From the NCBI GenBank assembly GCA_964019695.1, contig OZ026530.1, positions 37,620,835 through 37,684,834 of the forward strand: a DNA stretch of 64,000 nucleotides, read 5' to 3'. The stretch is from Loripinus fragilis. Lineage: Eukaryota; Mollusca; Bivalvia; Lucinida; Lucinidae. A program made the position numbers and the translations under genes. Shown here piece after piece: positions 47,011-60,377 of this stretch; positions within the stretch are counted from its first letter, which is position 1, and each line of letters begins with the position of its first letter. Under the pieces are notes generated by a model. The model saw nothing but the letters and a program-made list of their open reading frames with translations. It did no database searches and was not told the DNA's origin.

Positions 47011-48262
47011 TACATTTTATGCTAGTTCAGAAAGTAGAATAATAACGCATACAAAATTTATGCTTTTATAAATAAAGCAATCCTTTGCAGAGACTGCAAG
47101 TTAGTTCATTTATAAATGAATTGTACGTCTTGTACAGACACAGTTAGAGAAAAGGTACCCTCATTCCAAGTCACACTTTTTCTACGATATAAAATGTTCC
47201 ACAGAGACGTTATCAATTTACGTTTTTGTTTGTTTGAAGATGTTACTGACTACAGTGAAATAAGAAGAATAAAAAAAGTTTTCATTATGACTCTTCATTT
47301 TTTATACATTATAACATAAAACAAACGCAATTAACAGCTTAATCAAAGTAATCAGCTTTAAGCTTGCAATTTACATACAAAATTCACACTGCTATGTACG
47401 CTTTATTATCAGCAACACAGCATTGAAATTTTCAGTGATTATTCATTATCACTAGACGTCACCGTACACCGAACAAAATAACATAATGCCATCAAATTGA
47501 TTTTTAAACCTTCACATTTAAAGGGAAATGTGCAGCAGTCTTGAAACTTTTATTGTCAAAAATTGACTAATCCAGTTTTATTGCTATCGGCCTACAGTGT
47601 TGAGATGGAAAGAAGTACATTTAAATATTTTAGCATTAGCTCCTGATGAATTTCAAAAATCTTGAATAATCTCGGAAAAAGCAATATTTTTAAAAATGCG
47701 TAAAAAGTATACCCTTAGCAGAATTTCAATTGTTTGGTGTTTTTCAAGTCAGGTAGACCAATTTGTAGCCACATACATGTACACTTCAATTTCATAATTC
47801 AATAGTCATTTTTTGCGTTTTTTATCCCAAATAACAATTTTGAATTGCCCTTTAGTTATCAAATGTATTCTATATTTTAAAACAGCATCTCCTTTTTTTT
47901 TAAAAAAAACATGTACCAAAGGTGTCCTTTGTTGCCTAGCAACAGAGCTTAGATAATTTAGGCAATACTAATACTCATACTTTCCATAATTGCGTGGTTG
48001 CTAGGCAATCGTGACTAATTTGTTAATTACCTTATTTTATGTGTACAATTTAAAACAATTAAACATGAACAAAGTAAATGACGAATTATGTTCTGATTTA
48101 TGATAATAGTTAAATTTCAGACTCCATTAAAGTTTATGTCTTGCTCAGAATATGCTTATATGAGTTGATAATGAAAACTGTCTATAATCTCCAGAAGTAA
48201 AATATTTCACTGATAACCCTTGAACTCATAAAGACGCCTTTTAACGCGTTCACAAACAGAGC
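47011..48262. other. No gene seen; paired X-box-like motifs at 47931 and 47997
   Basis: The AT-rich region has a short frame at 47116 of no recognisable type. The only notable words are GTTGCCTAGCAAC and, 65 bp on, its near-complement. Confidence 0.45.
47931..47943. promoter_or_regulatory. Candidate RFX X-box
   Basis: GTTGCCTAGCAAC fits GTNRCC-N-RGYAAC exactly. An inverted near-match (GTTGCTAGGCAAT) lies at about 47997-48009. No gene start is recognised nearby, so function is unproven. Confidence 0.3.
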
Positions 48263-48308
48263 AGACCCAGATCAGGCAGCTCTTGTAAGAGCTGCCTGAT
48301 CAGGGTCT
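48263..48308. repeat. GATCAG-family hairpin
   Basis: AGACCC, GATCAGGCAGCTCTT and the complementary arm AAGAGCTGCCTGATC, GGGTCT, with a two-base loop. Confidence 0.8.
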
Positions 48309-49561
48309 ACTCTCTTTGCTGATGACAATATTATATCTGATACATCACTAATGGACCTGACAAGTAATTTTCGTGTTCTGTGCGCCAACATGAAAGTTTA
48401 TTTATATACCCATTCATAGTGGGTGAAGACTAGCATGAATATTCATGAATTATGGAAGAAGATGCAGGTTCAGGCATAAGTTTTATCATGCCTAATTCTT
48501 AAAAGCATGACATTTGTAAACTAAATTAATATAAAAGGTGGGGGCATTTTTATGTCTCAGAACAGTAAAGACATAGAAGTGTTATTTAAAAGATAAATTC
48601 AATTTTTGGTGTGTTCATGGAATCATGATTGCATGAACATGACCGAAATTGAATCTATTACTTATATTTACTTTTTATCATAAATATCTGATATGTAGAA
48701 ATAGTATAAAGCATAATTTAGGAAACAAACCAGTTTTGTATTTATTATGTAATCGTATTAACGGTTTGTTTGAGTGTAAAACTGAAAAGCGGAACAGCCA
48801 GGGTGAACACAGATCACCACTGAGGGCACGGGGAAGGAAATTATCACTCAATGTGTTTTTGTCTAATTTTCTGCTGAGAAAAGTATAAAATATATGTTTT
48901 CCTGTAGATAATGCAAAACGATGTAAATCATTTAACCCTTACTTTGGATATATCATGTTTTAAAAACAGTTTAAATCCAGATCAGCTGGGTCCTTAAGCC
49001 ATTTGATGCGGAAGCATACTGTTTTCTACTCTAATTGTAAATACATACTAGTTAGTGGAACCCTACAAGTTGGCTAGATATAAAGTTGGGAGGAGTGTAG
49101 TACAGCATGGTAAGGGTTCAGCAACATATTTTGAGATTACTGTTGGTGCCCAAGTGAGTTTGTATAAATTGATATCCCTAAGTAATATTACATTTGACAT
49201 AAATACTCATTATAATCGATATAAAATGTTTCTGCTGCACTCGTCATTCTTACTTGACTATGCTAAAACCTTTTCATTCTTGTTTTGGTAAAGGCTTTAT
49301 AACTAAAAAGGTTAATTAGAATGTAAAGTGATTTTTATGCCTATAGCAGGAAGCTAGTTCACATATTCATCCAAAGTGTTCAAATCAAGCAATTTGCACT
49401 GGCTCCTAATGGAAGTTGAAAGGGGTGGTTCAAGGCAATTTGGGCTTTTATTGGAATTATATTTTCAGTGTAGTTTATCCAGCATTTTGTGACTGTCAAG
49501 ATGAAAGAACATTGCTCTAGTTAAATATTTGCCTGCAAATGTTGTCTTTTGATAACCTTTT
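48309..49561. other. No gene seen
   Basis: Frames at 48649 and 49055 have no recognisable domain. Confidence 0.45.
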
Positions 49562-49627
49562 CAAACAGTTTTGTACCAAGATCAGGCCCGACAAATTATC
49601 GGGCCAGATCTTGATCCAAACTGTTTG
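49562..49627. repeat. GATCAG-family hairpin
   Basis: CAAACAGTT, CCAAGATCAGGCCCGA and the complementary arm TCGGGCC, GATCTTG, AACTGTTTG. Confidence 0.8.
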
Positions 49628-50340
49628 ACATCTGATGGTGTACATGTGGGAATTATTTACTAAAATATATTTGGAAAAGTCAGCTGAATAATTTCCCAAC
49701 ATGCAAAGAGTTAAATAGTAATTTATATGAGCACTGGGGGCTTCTCAAGCAGATAGATGCGTTACTATGTTATACATATCAAATTAACCCTTGTCTTACT
49801 GCACCTAGATATATCTTATTTTGGAAACAGTGTCGAAACTGACCATCTGACCATCTGTAATCTGGTCTTGCCAAAATTTAGCTATTAGCGATTGATTTGC
49901 TTAGCAATACAATGTCAACAATTTAATTTTGATAGTTTGTGTAAAATTGTTCTGTTTTTTTCAGTGTACAAATAACATTTTATTTTATTTTGAGTGCCTC
50001 ATTGAAGATACTTTATACTGCTAAATGTTTTTATATGCTTTCTAAGGAATATAATAGCCAGAATTGCTAGACGAAAAATTCAATTTTTTCCTGTTATTTC
50101 ATGACGCCACGTCTGGGAGTGATATAACGTCATGTATTAAAATAGATGAAATATCAGTAGTTTACATGGGCGTTGAAGAAAAATAAAACATATTTACTTG
50201 ATGCCTCGATCGGCGGTCTTTTATTTTCACTGTGAAATGGAACTGTAAATTTTGCGGGGCTTTTGGCATGCAAAGGGATGTTTAATCTTACTTGTTCTAG
50301 ACAGTTCGCGGTAAAATATTCTGTACGTAGCTTGTTTTGT
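49628..50340. other. No gene seen
   Basis: AT-rich intergenic sequence. Confidence 0.45.
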
Positions 50341-50537
50341 TTGTTAGTTTTGATCCTTTACGTCCCAGTCAGCATTTTTTCAGTCACGTCGGTACAGGTA
50401 TTCCTGGTTTGAACCAGTGATAAGCAGTGGCTAAAGTGTCTTACTTAATGACACAACACAGTGATTTCACTGACGGTGAGACTCGAACTAGTAACACTTC
50501 GATTCCCAGACTAGTGCTCTACCAACTGTGCCATAGT
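50341..50537 (-). mobile_element. tRNA-derived SINE
   Basis: On the minus strand: GGCACAGTTGGTAGAGCAC (A box), AGTTCGAGTCTC (B box), AAGTAAGACACTTTAGCC, and the tail GACTGGGACGTAAAGGATC. It is the same family as 18053-18252 in the opposite orientation. Confidence 0.8.
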
Positions 50538-51019
50538 AGAAAACTTGATTTCACATGCGTTTGAAAACGTACATACATTAAAGATCCATGATATAAATAC
50601 ATATTTCTTGCATAGAGTTCGTTAAGCAAAGTTGTTTGTAGCCATTATCGAAAGAACGAAAATCCATGTTCAAATCATGAGATTCAAGTGCTGTTTGAAC
50701 ATAGGTTTTGATTTGACAATACTTAAAATGAACCCTGATGGTTTGTCTGACATTGCACAGGAAAGCGTTGCTGCCCGGACTGATCATTACGTCGACGCTT
50801 TTTGTTCGCGAAAACGTTGTACACATTATGACATTGTGACGAGGTTATGACGTTCAAAAGTTTAACGTTGACGCCAATTTGCTTGGAGAAATCCAGTGTA
50901 AGAAGAATGGTATTATAATGTTTTAGCGGTATTTCCGGTGGGATTTTGGTTGGAATCAGATAAAATATGCAAGAATAACGATCACATATGTTTGTTTCAA
51001 TGCATTAACACTTGCTGGG
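50538..51019. other. No gene seen
   Basis: Overlapping short frames on both strands (50578-50850) are without motifs. Confidence 0.4.
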
Positions 51020-51262
51020 TCGCTTGGAAAATGTTTGAAAATCTCTGGTGATTTCTGATTACGGTTTTCTGTCAATCCCGTGATGATCAAGATTCTTAAC
51101 TGCGGTTGCAGATATAATTATATATGTTTGGAAGAGTTATCTATCATTAGAAAAAATGAAAAAAGAGAAATTCGGTAAAGTATTTGATTTGTTATTATCT
51201 TGGTATATTTTGATAAATTGCTGCCAGATTGTTCTACTGTGCAGGCAAGTACTTCAGTTTTG
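51020..51262. repeat. Third, partial copy of the 33780 dispersed repeat
   Basis: ATCTCTGGTGATTTC, AATCCCGTGATGATCAAGAT, TTCTACTGTGCAGGCAAG match 17040-17310 and 33930-34180. Confidence 0.75.
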
Positions 51263-52050
51263 TTTGCGCATGTTGATATTCTCGACGATCGAACTGTCTA
51301 CTATTGCCCATCACCAAAAAACAAAACCGAATTTAAGGATAGTCATTTGACATTTGTCCATTTAATAGGCTATGGCATTGTGGCTAAAATCTGCGGGTGT
51401 TTTGAACTTTTAGCTGTAACAAGAACAATATGTTCTTTTGCTCTGAATTTCAGAAATAATCATGACTATTGCATAATATAGTTATCACCCAAACGTCTAT
51501 ATACGGAGTAATTGTCTATTTTTAGCTATGTCATGAGTCATTGAACTATTGACCGGTAAATATTTTTGACTATTGACTGGCACTATACCATGGCCTGGTT
51601 ACATGCTTCTCTGTTAAAAACACACAGACGCTTATCAACATGCGCGTGAACGATGCGTGAACGGTTCGTTTATGAAAGGAGACTCTATGCAACAATCGTG
51701 AAAATAAGGCATGGTTTGGCAACTTTAAACTCCAATAACTCCGTTGTTTATGGTCAGAAACATAAAGTGTTGGTACTCGTTTTCTTCGTTAGAACGAGCG
51801 AAACTTTTTGAGACCAAAATTGAGCAGATTTGGTGAAATTTTCTGTTTTGCAACAAAACCGAATCGTCTACAATAACTCCATTCAAGGAAAGCTGCTATG
51901 TATTTCATCAAATGGGTTGGGTAATAAAACAGTTATTTGTTTGTAGTATACGGTACTGTGCAATAGTGCATCAGGTCGTCCACAGCACCTTGGGTAATAG
52001 TTTTGACTATACTAAACTGGCATGAATTAACTTTATATTATAATTAAGTT
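51263..52050. other. No gene seen
   Basis: Frames at 51156 and 51200 overlap the repeat and have no recognisable domain. Confidence 0.4.
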
Positions 52051-54778
52051 GGGCAAGTTTAAAAAAAATGTGACCGTTCAATTTTTTTATCCCCATGCTC
52101 TTAATATGATATATTTTTATCTAAATTTATCCCTCAAAGGTGTGTTTTGATACCCATATATTTGTTGCCAAATTTGAAATAAATCAAATGACAAATAAAA
52201 AAGATATATCATTAAAACCACCCCAAAATGTCAGGAGTGTAACGCTTTTTGTGTGACATTTTTTCACCATGTCAATGTTCTAAGGAATATATTAGTAAAC
52301 ATAGTGACATTACACCGGTTTAAGCTTTTGTATATCATAAATTGACATGTTGTAGATAAAATACACAAAGTAGGGCTCTTTATATAATCTACCTATCGAT
52401 ATAACATGTCATTTTGGAGACATGCCCTTCAAAATTTACATGAGGTAAAAAAACAATGCTTCTTCCAATATTAACTGCTACAAGTTGACTATACGTGCTA
52501 CATATATGTAACTTGGTCACACCACAAACAGACATGTGCAACATCAACTGAAGCTTGGATTTTGATCCTAACTTCACTTCACATGGGTATGCGTTTCTTC
52601 AAGTTTAACAACCCACTGATGTCAGGAGTGAAACACATTGTGTTTACCTTCTCACCATCTTTTTGTATGCTGCCCAATACTTATATTTTTCTATTTTCCA
52701 GGAACACATCCCCACTCCAGATAATCAGCAAAATTTACTTGCTGCATCAGAGGATTGAATTTCCTCACAGAGCCTGATTTATGATGTCAGGAGTGTAACA
52801 CCTGTAATTTTGTTGCATGTTCTTCAGTGTAGGTGATGAAATGCATGATTTTAGCTCAAAGCAACCAAATATTATGATAATGCAGACATTGTACTAGCAG
52901 TGGAAACTTGTTTCTTTCCCCCTATAACAAAAAATGCCAGTTATTTTTTGTAAAAAAGCCAATTTTTAATATAGTAGTCATTTTGTAGGTATAAAAAAAT
53001 ATGCATAAATAGAAAGATAGTGGTCAGTGTTTTTTTGACCATGAGATTATTCCTTTGCCTTACAAATGAAACCATCAAATGATGATCAAAACTTCTTAAT
53101 AATGTATTTACATGTTGATAATGATAATGTATACAAATTGTTACACTCCTGACATTTTTATATGTAATAGAGTTATATCTTCACTAACCCTTCTAATCTA
53201 AGAGGCCTTTCAATGAATGACCTCAGCATCAATTAGAAATAAGAAAGCCAGTTATAAAACTCTCTTGTATAAGGAAATCAATGAGAAAACTTAAGGGGGT
53301 TGGGGAATTTCTCGGCTCAAGACCAAGGAACCAAGAAATCCGCTTCAGAAAGAGTAAAGAAATATATAGGGAAAAGGTAAAAACTAATCTAGTTGAGATG
53401 ACAAAATAGAAAATATCATCACATGAGACTGACTGTCATGTAAAGTGATGAGAAAAGTTCATGAATCAAGATAAATACTTCTGATTTTTCATGTCAGGAG
53501 TGTAACAACTTTCAATTTTGTTCATTTGATAGTTCTAAGTCTGTTTTTGTTTGGTAAAATCCTTAGGCAGTATTTTTTTTTTTAATATTTTTAAATAAAA
53601 GTGTACACAATGTTCTAAGTGGTAGGGAGGCTCTACATTTTGATTAAATGTTCTACCAAGACAAGCTTTTTAGTTCTGATGATCTTGAGTATTTCAAGAT
53701 AAACAGCAGTTATCAACTTTCATCAAAAGCACTACATAATGCCGTGAAAAATAGTATACCATCACACTATTTGAAGTATTTGTTACCAAAATGAGCCTGA
53801 TATTTCAGAAATATATAGTATGTATGAAATATAGACTGTCTATATCAACATACTTGTACCGGTCAGGGGTGTAACAATTCAGATAGTTTTATCCTTGTGT
53901 TACTTCAGACTGCTTTTTCTGAAGTTTATTGTTCATTTTTGGTCTTTTAAAGCAGTTCATAAACAACATTTTACAGCATTTAAATCATGCTGTTGTCACC
54001 TTATTTTCTCATAATAGCTGAAGAATAATGGGTGAATTCTTCGTCTGGTAAATATTTTCTGACCTAACCATTAAAAATGGCTTTTATAGTGGTAACTACC
54101 ACCTGTATGTCATTTGGGTGTCATATGAAATGCCAAATCATATGAGATCATTTTAAGCAGTTGCTTGGTAACAGCAGAAATGATATTTCATCTTTGAAAT
54201 AAATGAATAGCAATGAATGTCAGGAGTGTAACATTTTCTTTCATAACACAGTGTTTTTATAATGTCCAGCATTAGAAAGCTAGACATCCAGACCCAAAAA
54301 GGCTAATGTTTTCTTCTTCTATAGATCCTAACTTCTGCAAATCAATGAGTTTTCTTTTAATCTGGGCTTTAATATCAAAGATTTAAAAACTTTAAGCTCC
54401 AGGTGCTGGAAAATCCTCGCCAAATTTTATAAAAAGTATCATTAATTTCACAAATATGTTTTAAACACGGCAGTTTTGATGCCAAACATGGTTTATAATA
54501 TCCATTTCATCATATTAGGTCAAAATTTCAAGACTTAATCATTTGCTTGATGTTTTTATGATCTTGAATGAAATAGATAAATTTTGGTAAAAAATCTCTT
54601 AATAATCTTAATCAAGAGGTTGATACAAGAAAACTATGAATACTATATACAAAAAACTTAAAATTTGTCAAAATTTGGAATATAAGGAAACTTATGTTAC
54701 AAAAAAGAAAGCTCTGACATAATGTTTATTTTTGAACCCCAATGTCACACTTTGGTCACATTTTTTTTAAACTTGCCC
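52051..54778. mobile_element. 2.7-kb TIR element with seven spaced 16-bp motifs
   Basis: Ends of at least 26 bp (GGGCAAGTTTAAAAAAAATG and TGACC; inverted copy to 54778) are flanked by AGTT on both sides (52047-52050 and 54779-54782), compatible with a 4-bp target duplication. Inside, TGTCAGGAGTGTAACA or a one- to two-base variant occurs at 52229, 52620, 52785, 53492, 53861 and 54218, and inverted at 53139. Most intervals are 353-391 bp. No open frame of useful length was seen, so it is non-autonomous or non-coding. The superfamily is not assigned. Confidence 0.75.
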
Positions 54779-56264
54779 AGTTGCTAAATGGAAAAAAAAG
54801 AAAATATGTATGGTATATAATACCTTGAAGTTAGCCAGTTTTGCCTACCCGCTCTCCCATTTATCTCCAGTATATATAAGTTTTTTACACGAACATATAG
54901 TATGATATTTGATCTAGCAAATCTAAATTATAAAATTTTCAAAATTTATTTCACAAGGTCACTTTTCCTGCTGATTCGATATTACTTAAACACTCATATA
55001 GTAGCCGACCAGGCGTTATGTACATGTATATCAACATTTAAGACCAGGGCTACCAATCCACCTCTTTCACAGGAAACTACAAAGAATATTTACTCAAAAC
55101 AAATTCCTTCGAGATATTTATGAGCAGATATTCCTATTATAAACAAGCAGAAGTTGATTCGTACAGGTTAAAAATGGGGTTCTGTCTTATTCGAGGTAGT
55201 CGTTATCATTTCATGGTCGCGAAAAGCTAGCATGATCTCTGCATGGAAGAAAATACATGTCATGAAATAGTACGGTCGCAGTTGGCAATGAAACAATAAT
55301 AGTGTGAAGCCAAAAAATGTCAAGAATGGTTGTCTACAATGTAATACAATGCATTGCCCCCATCCTGTATTTTTGATTATTTGTAGAACTACGAATTTAT
55401 TATTTTTTAATCATTTGCATCGATGGAATTGGAATGCCATAATTATTGGTTACAGTCAACTAAACAAATAAGTTCGTACGAGGCACAAAAACAGCGAAAG
55501 ATGCCTGACGCTATTTTTAAAAAGTATGCATGCAAAGATTGGCCACAGTGGCATGATTCTTTGCGTTCTGGCTTGAGTTTTCGCGGGCACGCAAGAATCA
55601 TCACTGCCATATAATTAAGTACACACTTTTTGATAACATTACTTGCCCTCATAGATTCCTTAAACCGAACGCTTAATCATGCTAACTGAGTTAAACTGAC
55701 CAAAAACATAACAATGTACATGTATCAAGCCTGCTTAGGTCAAGAAATATGCATTTTAATACTTGATATACATTATACGTATCAGACTTTAACAGGGAAA
55801 AAGAAAAAGGGGACAAAGCTTTTAAGTTGCTGGACGACAATGAAATAAAACAAAACTCATAGTCACAAACCACCAGTCAGCCAATCCCCATAGTGCAGCA
55901 CACTGTAAAATGTATGAGTAATGAATTCCATGCACTGAAAACTCTAGAGTATTTTTTAAATGCCTTAAAAGCTTTAGACCATTAAGTTGTATTGATTTTA
56001 CTATGAATAGAACATAAAAGATAGTTTGTTGAATAGAACATAAAAGTTTTTTTTTTGTATTTAAAAAAATGAAAGAGCTGTTTGATAAAATAATGACAGC
56101 TCAGCTGTCATCTCTTTTGGTACCAGCCAGTGGCGTACCTATATACACTCTAGATTGGGGCCAGGGGGCAAAGCCCTGGCTTAGAGCATTCACATGGCTA
56201 AAGTAGCTCCCAAGACACGCAATTATTTCACTGCCTTCTAAATGTCATCTGCTGATAACCTTTG
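54779..56264. other. No gene seen
   Basis: Frames at 54902, 55423 (plus) and 55443, 55691 (minus) lack recognisable domains. CCAGTGGCGTACCTATATAC at about 56128 resembles a transposon terminus but has no partner here. Confidence 0.45.
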
Positions 56265-56329
56265 CAAACAGATTGGACCCAGATCAGGCCCGACAATACG
56301 CTGGGCCTAATATGGATCATATCTGTTTG
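56265..56329. repeat. GATCAG-family hairpin, diverged
   Basis: CAAACAGATTGGACCCAGAT and CAGGCCCGAC pair imperfectly with GCTGGGCCTAATATGGATCA and ATCTGTTTG. Confidence 0.65.
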
Positions 56330-57544
56330 ACACTCAGATGGTATTCCTAAAATATTTGTTTTGAAAAAAAAGTTTATTTTGAAATGAAAAACAAAAACAC
56401 AACAACTGCAACAAAACAAAACGCAGCAGACAACAAAAACGTATCATACAATTTCCAAAGGGGCAAAGAGTTAATACTATTATTACCATTTTATTCTTCA
56501 GAAAATCAAAGTTAGTGGCTTAAGAAACTATACTGGTGGCGCCGAGTTGTACGCACATGCGTTTTCGCGTACACGTAGGTACTCCCTTGCCAGTTTACAC
56601 TTCCCATTTACTGTAATGGTGCGCAGGCTGATATTAGACTTAGAACAGCACATTTGATAGAAACACACAACGCATCGTGACAGTGGTTGTATGGTGGAAA
56701 CACAAGCAGCTCACACAAATGAAAAAAGAGTTATTATAGCAGAACTTTGCATGTGGATGATGCAATCAACAATGACCCAATGTGTCTAGTCTGATAGAGA
56801 CAGTGTCGAATATTGAAGTAAAATAGGACCTAAGACACAAAATAATGTCCTTGTTCTGCAATGCACTTTCCACTTTTACAATCACCTGGCTGAAGAAGAT
56901 AGAGCTGTTTATCTCCAATTGTGCAATTGCGTTCGTGTGGTAGCTATTGTTTATGCCTCTTCCAGATAGTGCTGTGGATGGGTCTGTGCTTGTGGTATTT
57001 GCAGGCCATCCTCACTTGCTTTCTGATAAGACTGTGAGGATGTTCAGGTAAGTAAGAATCAAATCAGTGAATGCAGACTCACATTGAGCAGACCTCTAAA
57101 TAATAATGCGATATCACAACTTAGTTTTCTTATTTCAAGAGAAATCATTAGCAGTGGCCTCAATATTTGAGCACCAAAACAAATGATTGGACTTATAGAT
57201 AAGAAGATAAGAAAGTATTCACAGTTCTACGCTGAAGCAACTCGTCTAAATTGGACCTATGGTATGTAATGTGACATGGCCACAAAACTGGAATTTGACC
57301 AGCACTATAAAACACTGTAAAACTCACAAGGATAGCTTTTTAAAAAGCTAGTAACGGCTCGCTTAGTCAGATATTGGCGGTTACCTTGATGATTTGTTTG
57401 TCATTTTACTTGGCTTTTATCAGTCTGGAGGTAAGCGAGATGTGCTAGGCCTGTATTGCCTGATCAGTAAGGGGAGTAGCAAATCTGGCACATGACACAC
57501 CTCCTTGACTTTATATGAGTACCTGATACCTAACCGCAGGGAGT
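56330..57544. other. No gene seen
   Basis: Intergenic. No exon could be supported, although 56950-57060 is less AT-rich than its surroundings. Confidence 0.4.
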
Positions 57545-57720
57545 CTAAATTCATCCATCCCCTGACATAAGCAGACCCCCCTCTATCAACTACTATGAAT
57601 ACAGCTTTTTGCCTAGAATTATCATGCACTGGAATGCTCTCCCTATTGGCATTGTCCTGCTTCTACCGTGGTACATTTAGTCATGTCTGCCAGGTGGTAC
57701 ATGTGTCCCAATATATCACA
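57545..57720 (+). pseudogene. LINE C-terminal relic
   Basis: One frame reads PPSINYYEYSFLPRIIMHWN then ALPIGIV. This resembles the conserved C-terminal end of non-LTR retrotransposon reverse transcriptases (form YKYSFFPRTI..WN.LP). No palm domain remains upstream. Confidence 0.65.
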
Positions 57721-58832
57721 ATAATCTGTTTTTTTTTTATCTTTTAACTAAACTTACCTTCTTTTCGCACTGTACAAAATCATCCCACCACTTTACTCAT
57801 CTTTTATTTCAGCTAACCCCCTTTAGCACTTAGTAAGCAGAGTTCCCTTTAAACGTCTTAAATAGAGCAAGATTAGCGCAAGGAAAGAGAGAAAAAGAAA
57901 AAAACACCTTCCAAATAGTATTTACTGTCTCGAATGAAATGATGAGTTGGATCATACAAGGTTTCCCTTTAAAGCTCATTTAAGGAAAATACTGAATATG
58001 CCAACAAAATACCAACAAAATAGCATAAATTGTATAAAAGTAATGAAGCAAACTTTTCTCCACTTAAATGTTCATTTTAGGGAGATTATTTAAACAGAAA
58101 GCAAGATGAAGCAACCTGATTTGCACCGACAAACCATCTAAATAAAAGTATCAAAGACGTAAAATATTACTTGTCATGGCATAATGAACGAATTTATGCC
58201 ATAAAACAGTAAACTCTCGCGTGCAAAGAAATAGCTGTCTAGAGTTACATATATCTAACGGCAATGGAGTACACATGAATATTGGCTTGTTTGACCATAA
58301 TTATCTGACCAGGTATCACTCGAACTCATTGTAGGTTGAACTGGTCACTACCAGGTTATAGAAGTTTAATGATAAATGAAGAGAAGGCTTTTTTGTGAAC
58401 GCCAATGCTTGTCCAAAAAATAAGATCTTACTTTTATAAAACAGGCGGGTATCTGTCAACATAAGTCCTGTACCACCTAAAATTATATTTAAACGCTACC
58501 AAGTTTGACTTTCCTTGCCCATTACGAGTTTTGGGTATTTTAAAAACTGATGGCAAGAATGGGTTTTCTAAGTATAATACTTTGTAGTGGCATTATTCTG
58601 CGTTTCCGTAGATGTATTGTGATGCCCGTACAGATCCAAATTGCACCAGGGGAAGAGCAAATATTCCAAAATAATATACCAAATTGAAAAATGCCAGGAG
58701 TTTGTCAAAAAGGTGTGACCATTTATAATGCAAAACATGTCCTTTAAGATTGAAGAAAACTGCCCTAGCTAAAGTGTTATTCAATGAAAGTTATGTTTAT
58801 ATCACCAATATCTTCTGCACCTAATGTTTTTA
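57721..58832. other. No gene seen
   Basis: AT-rich intergenic sequence. Minus frame 58593-58784 has no motif. Confidence 0.45.
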
Positions 58833-59640
58833 TAGTCCCACGTTGAATATAGGATTTGGGTTGTCTGCCATCTAGTCTGTCCTTCTGTTTGTTTGTTCGT
58901 TCGTTCGTCAGTTATAATTTGGTTTCCACTCAATTTCTTCAAAATTCTTTTATTGAGGTTATCCCAGTTTTGTATGTGTATTGATATGATCTAGCTTGTG
59001 ATTGTTACACGCCATTTTCCCAAAATTTGTACCAGAGTTATGGCCCTTGATTTAACGCCCAATTTTCGTTTCCGCTCAATATCATGAGAACAAATGGACA
59101 TAATTTCACCAAATTTTATATATGCATTCATATTAACTAGATCTAGCTTGCGATTGTTAAACGTCATTTTCCCAAATTTGTACAAGAGTTATGGTCCTTG
59201 ATTTTCGCAAAATTTCGTTTCCCCTCAATATCTTGAGAACAATTTGACATCTTTTCACCAAAATTATATATGGATTTATATTGACAAGATCTAGTTTTGA
59301 ATTCTTACACGTTATTTTCCTCAAATTTGAACCAGAACTATGGTCCTTGATTTATACAAAATTTTCGTTTCTGCCCAATATCTTGAGAACAAATTGGCAG
59401 AATTTCACCAAAGTTTATAGATGCATTTATATTGACAAGATCTAGCTTTGGATTGGTACCCGTCATTTTTTACATATTTATACAAGAGCAATGGCCCTTG
59501 ATTTACGCCAATATTTTTTCGCTCAATATCTTGAAAACAAATTGGCAGAATTTCGCCAATTTTTTATTTATGCATTTATTTTGACAAGATCGAGTTTGTT
59601 ACAGTGTTATAACCCTTGAATGATGTCAGAATGTGTTCCT
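58833..59640. repeat. Tandem repeat, about 145 bp x 5, in an element with GTTCGTTCG head
   Basis: The head has CTGTTTGTTTGTTCGTTCGT. Units then share TTATGG.CCTTGATTT, TCAATATCTTGAGAACAA and TATTGACAAGATCTAG at about 59039, 59188, 59337, 59480 and 59612. Divergence between units is moderate. Confidence 0.8.
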
Positions 59641-59644
59641 GTTC

Positions 59645-59835
59645 AATAAGGGAGCGCAGTGGCCCGGTGGTAGAGTGCTTGACTCGAGACCGAGGGGCCG
59701 CGGCTTCGAGCCCCACTGGCGTCACTGCATTATGGTCCTTGAGCAAGACACATTTATATTAGCTTAGTACTTGTTCAACCCAGGAAGACTCGTCACTGTT
59801 TAACTGAAAGGTTGTTGATGATATGTAGAGAACCA
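59645..59835 (+). mobile_element. tRNA-derived SINE
   Basis: GTGGCCCGGTGGTAGAGTGC (A box) and GGCTTCGAGCCCC (B box), then CCTTGAGCAAGACACATTTA and CAACCCAGGAAGACTCGTCA. A real tRNA is excluded by the lack of a closing acceptor stem. Confidence 0.8.
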
Positions 59836-60377
59836 ACTCAAACAAAAAAAGTTCCTGCTCAATATATTTAGATTTTCCTGCGAAATATATCTAGAAGTTG
59901 GCCTTTTAACTACTTGAGAGTGCTGCAGCGGGGCTATATTCAGATTCTCTGACATTATAGTTTTTAAATAAAAACATGTTTAAGATAAACTCGCTGCATT
60001 TATAGTAAGAAAGAGGGCAAAGATCAGGAATCGATACATTCAAGCACCAAATCAAGTTTCATAGTGCACTGTCCGTTCACTGAAAATGAATGCAATCACT
60101 TTAAATTCCTTACTAGATCCTCGCTATGAATACATTATCATAGTGTAGGAATGCTAAGTCAGAGTTTAAAATTTATCAGTAGCCGACCTTTGGATATAAA
60201 GGGTTTAGCACTGGTACGAAAATGAATCTGATAAATGTCGTCTGCTGCATATGTTGCTGGCATTATTGAATATCTTAGGTATGGAGTGTTTTGTTTAAAA
60301 AAAAGGCTAATTGTGAATATTTCATTACATTCCAATTCCAATATGACCATACACTTTATGTTACTGAAAATAAAAAT
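59836..60377. other. No gene seen; Penelope-like 3' end word at 60003-60045
   Basis: GGGCAAAGATCAGGAATCGA with TACATTCAAG matches the termini of the other Penelope-like tails. Nothing more of the element is present. Confidence 0.5.

Noticed and set aside
55423..55614. 63-codon plus-strand frame
   Set aside because: It overlaps an antisense frame of similar length; neither has a motif.
59645..59720. tRNA gene
   Set aside because: A and B boxes are present but no closing acceptor stem or clear anticodon arm can be drawn; the SINE body follows.
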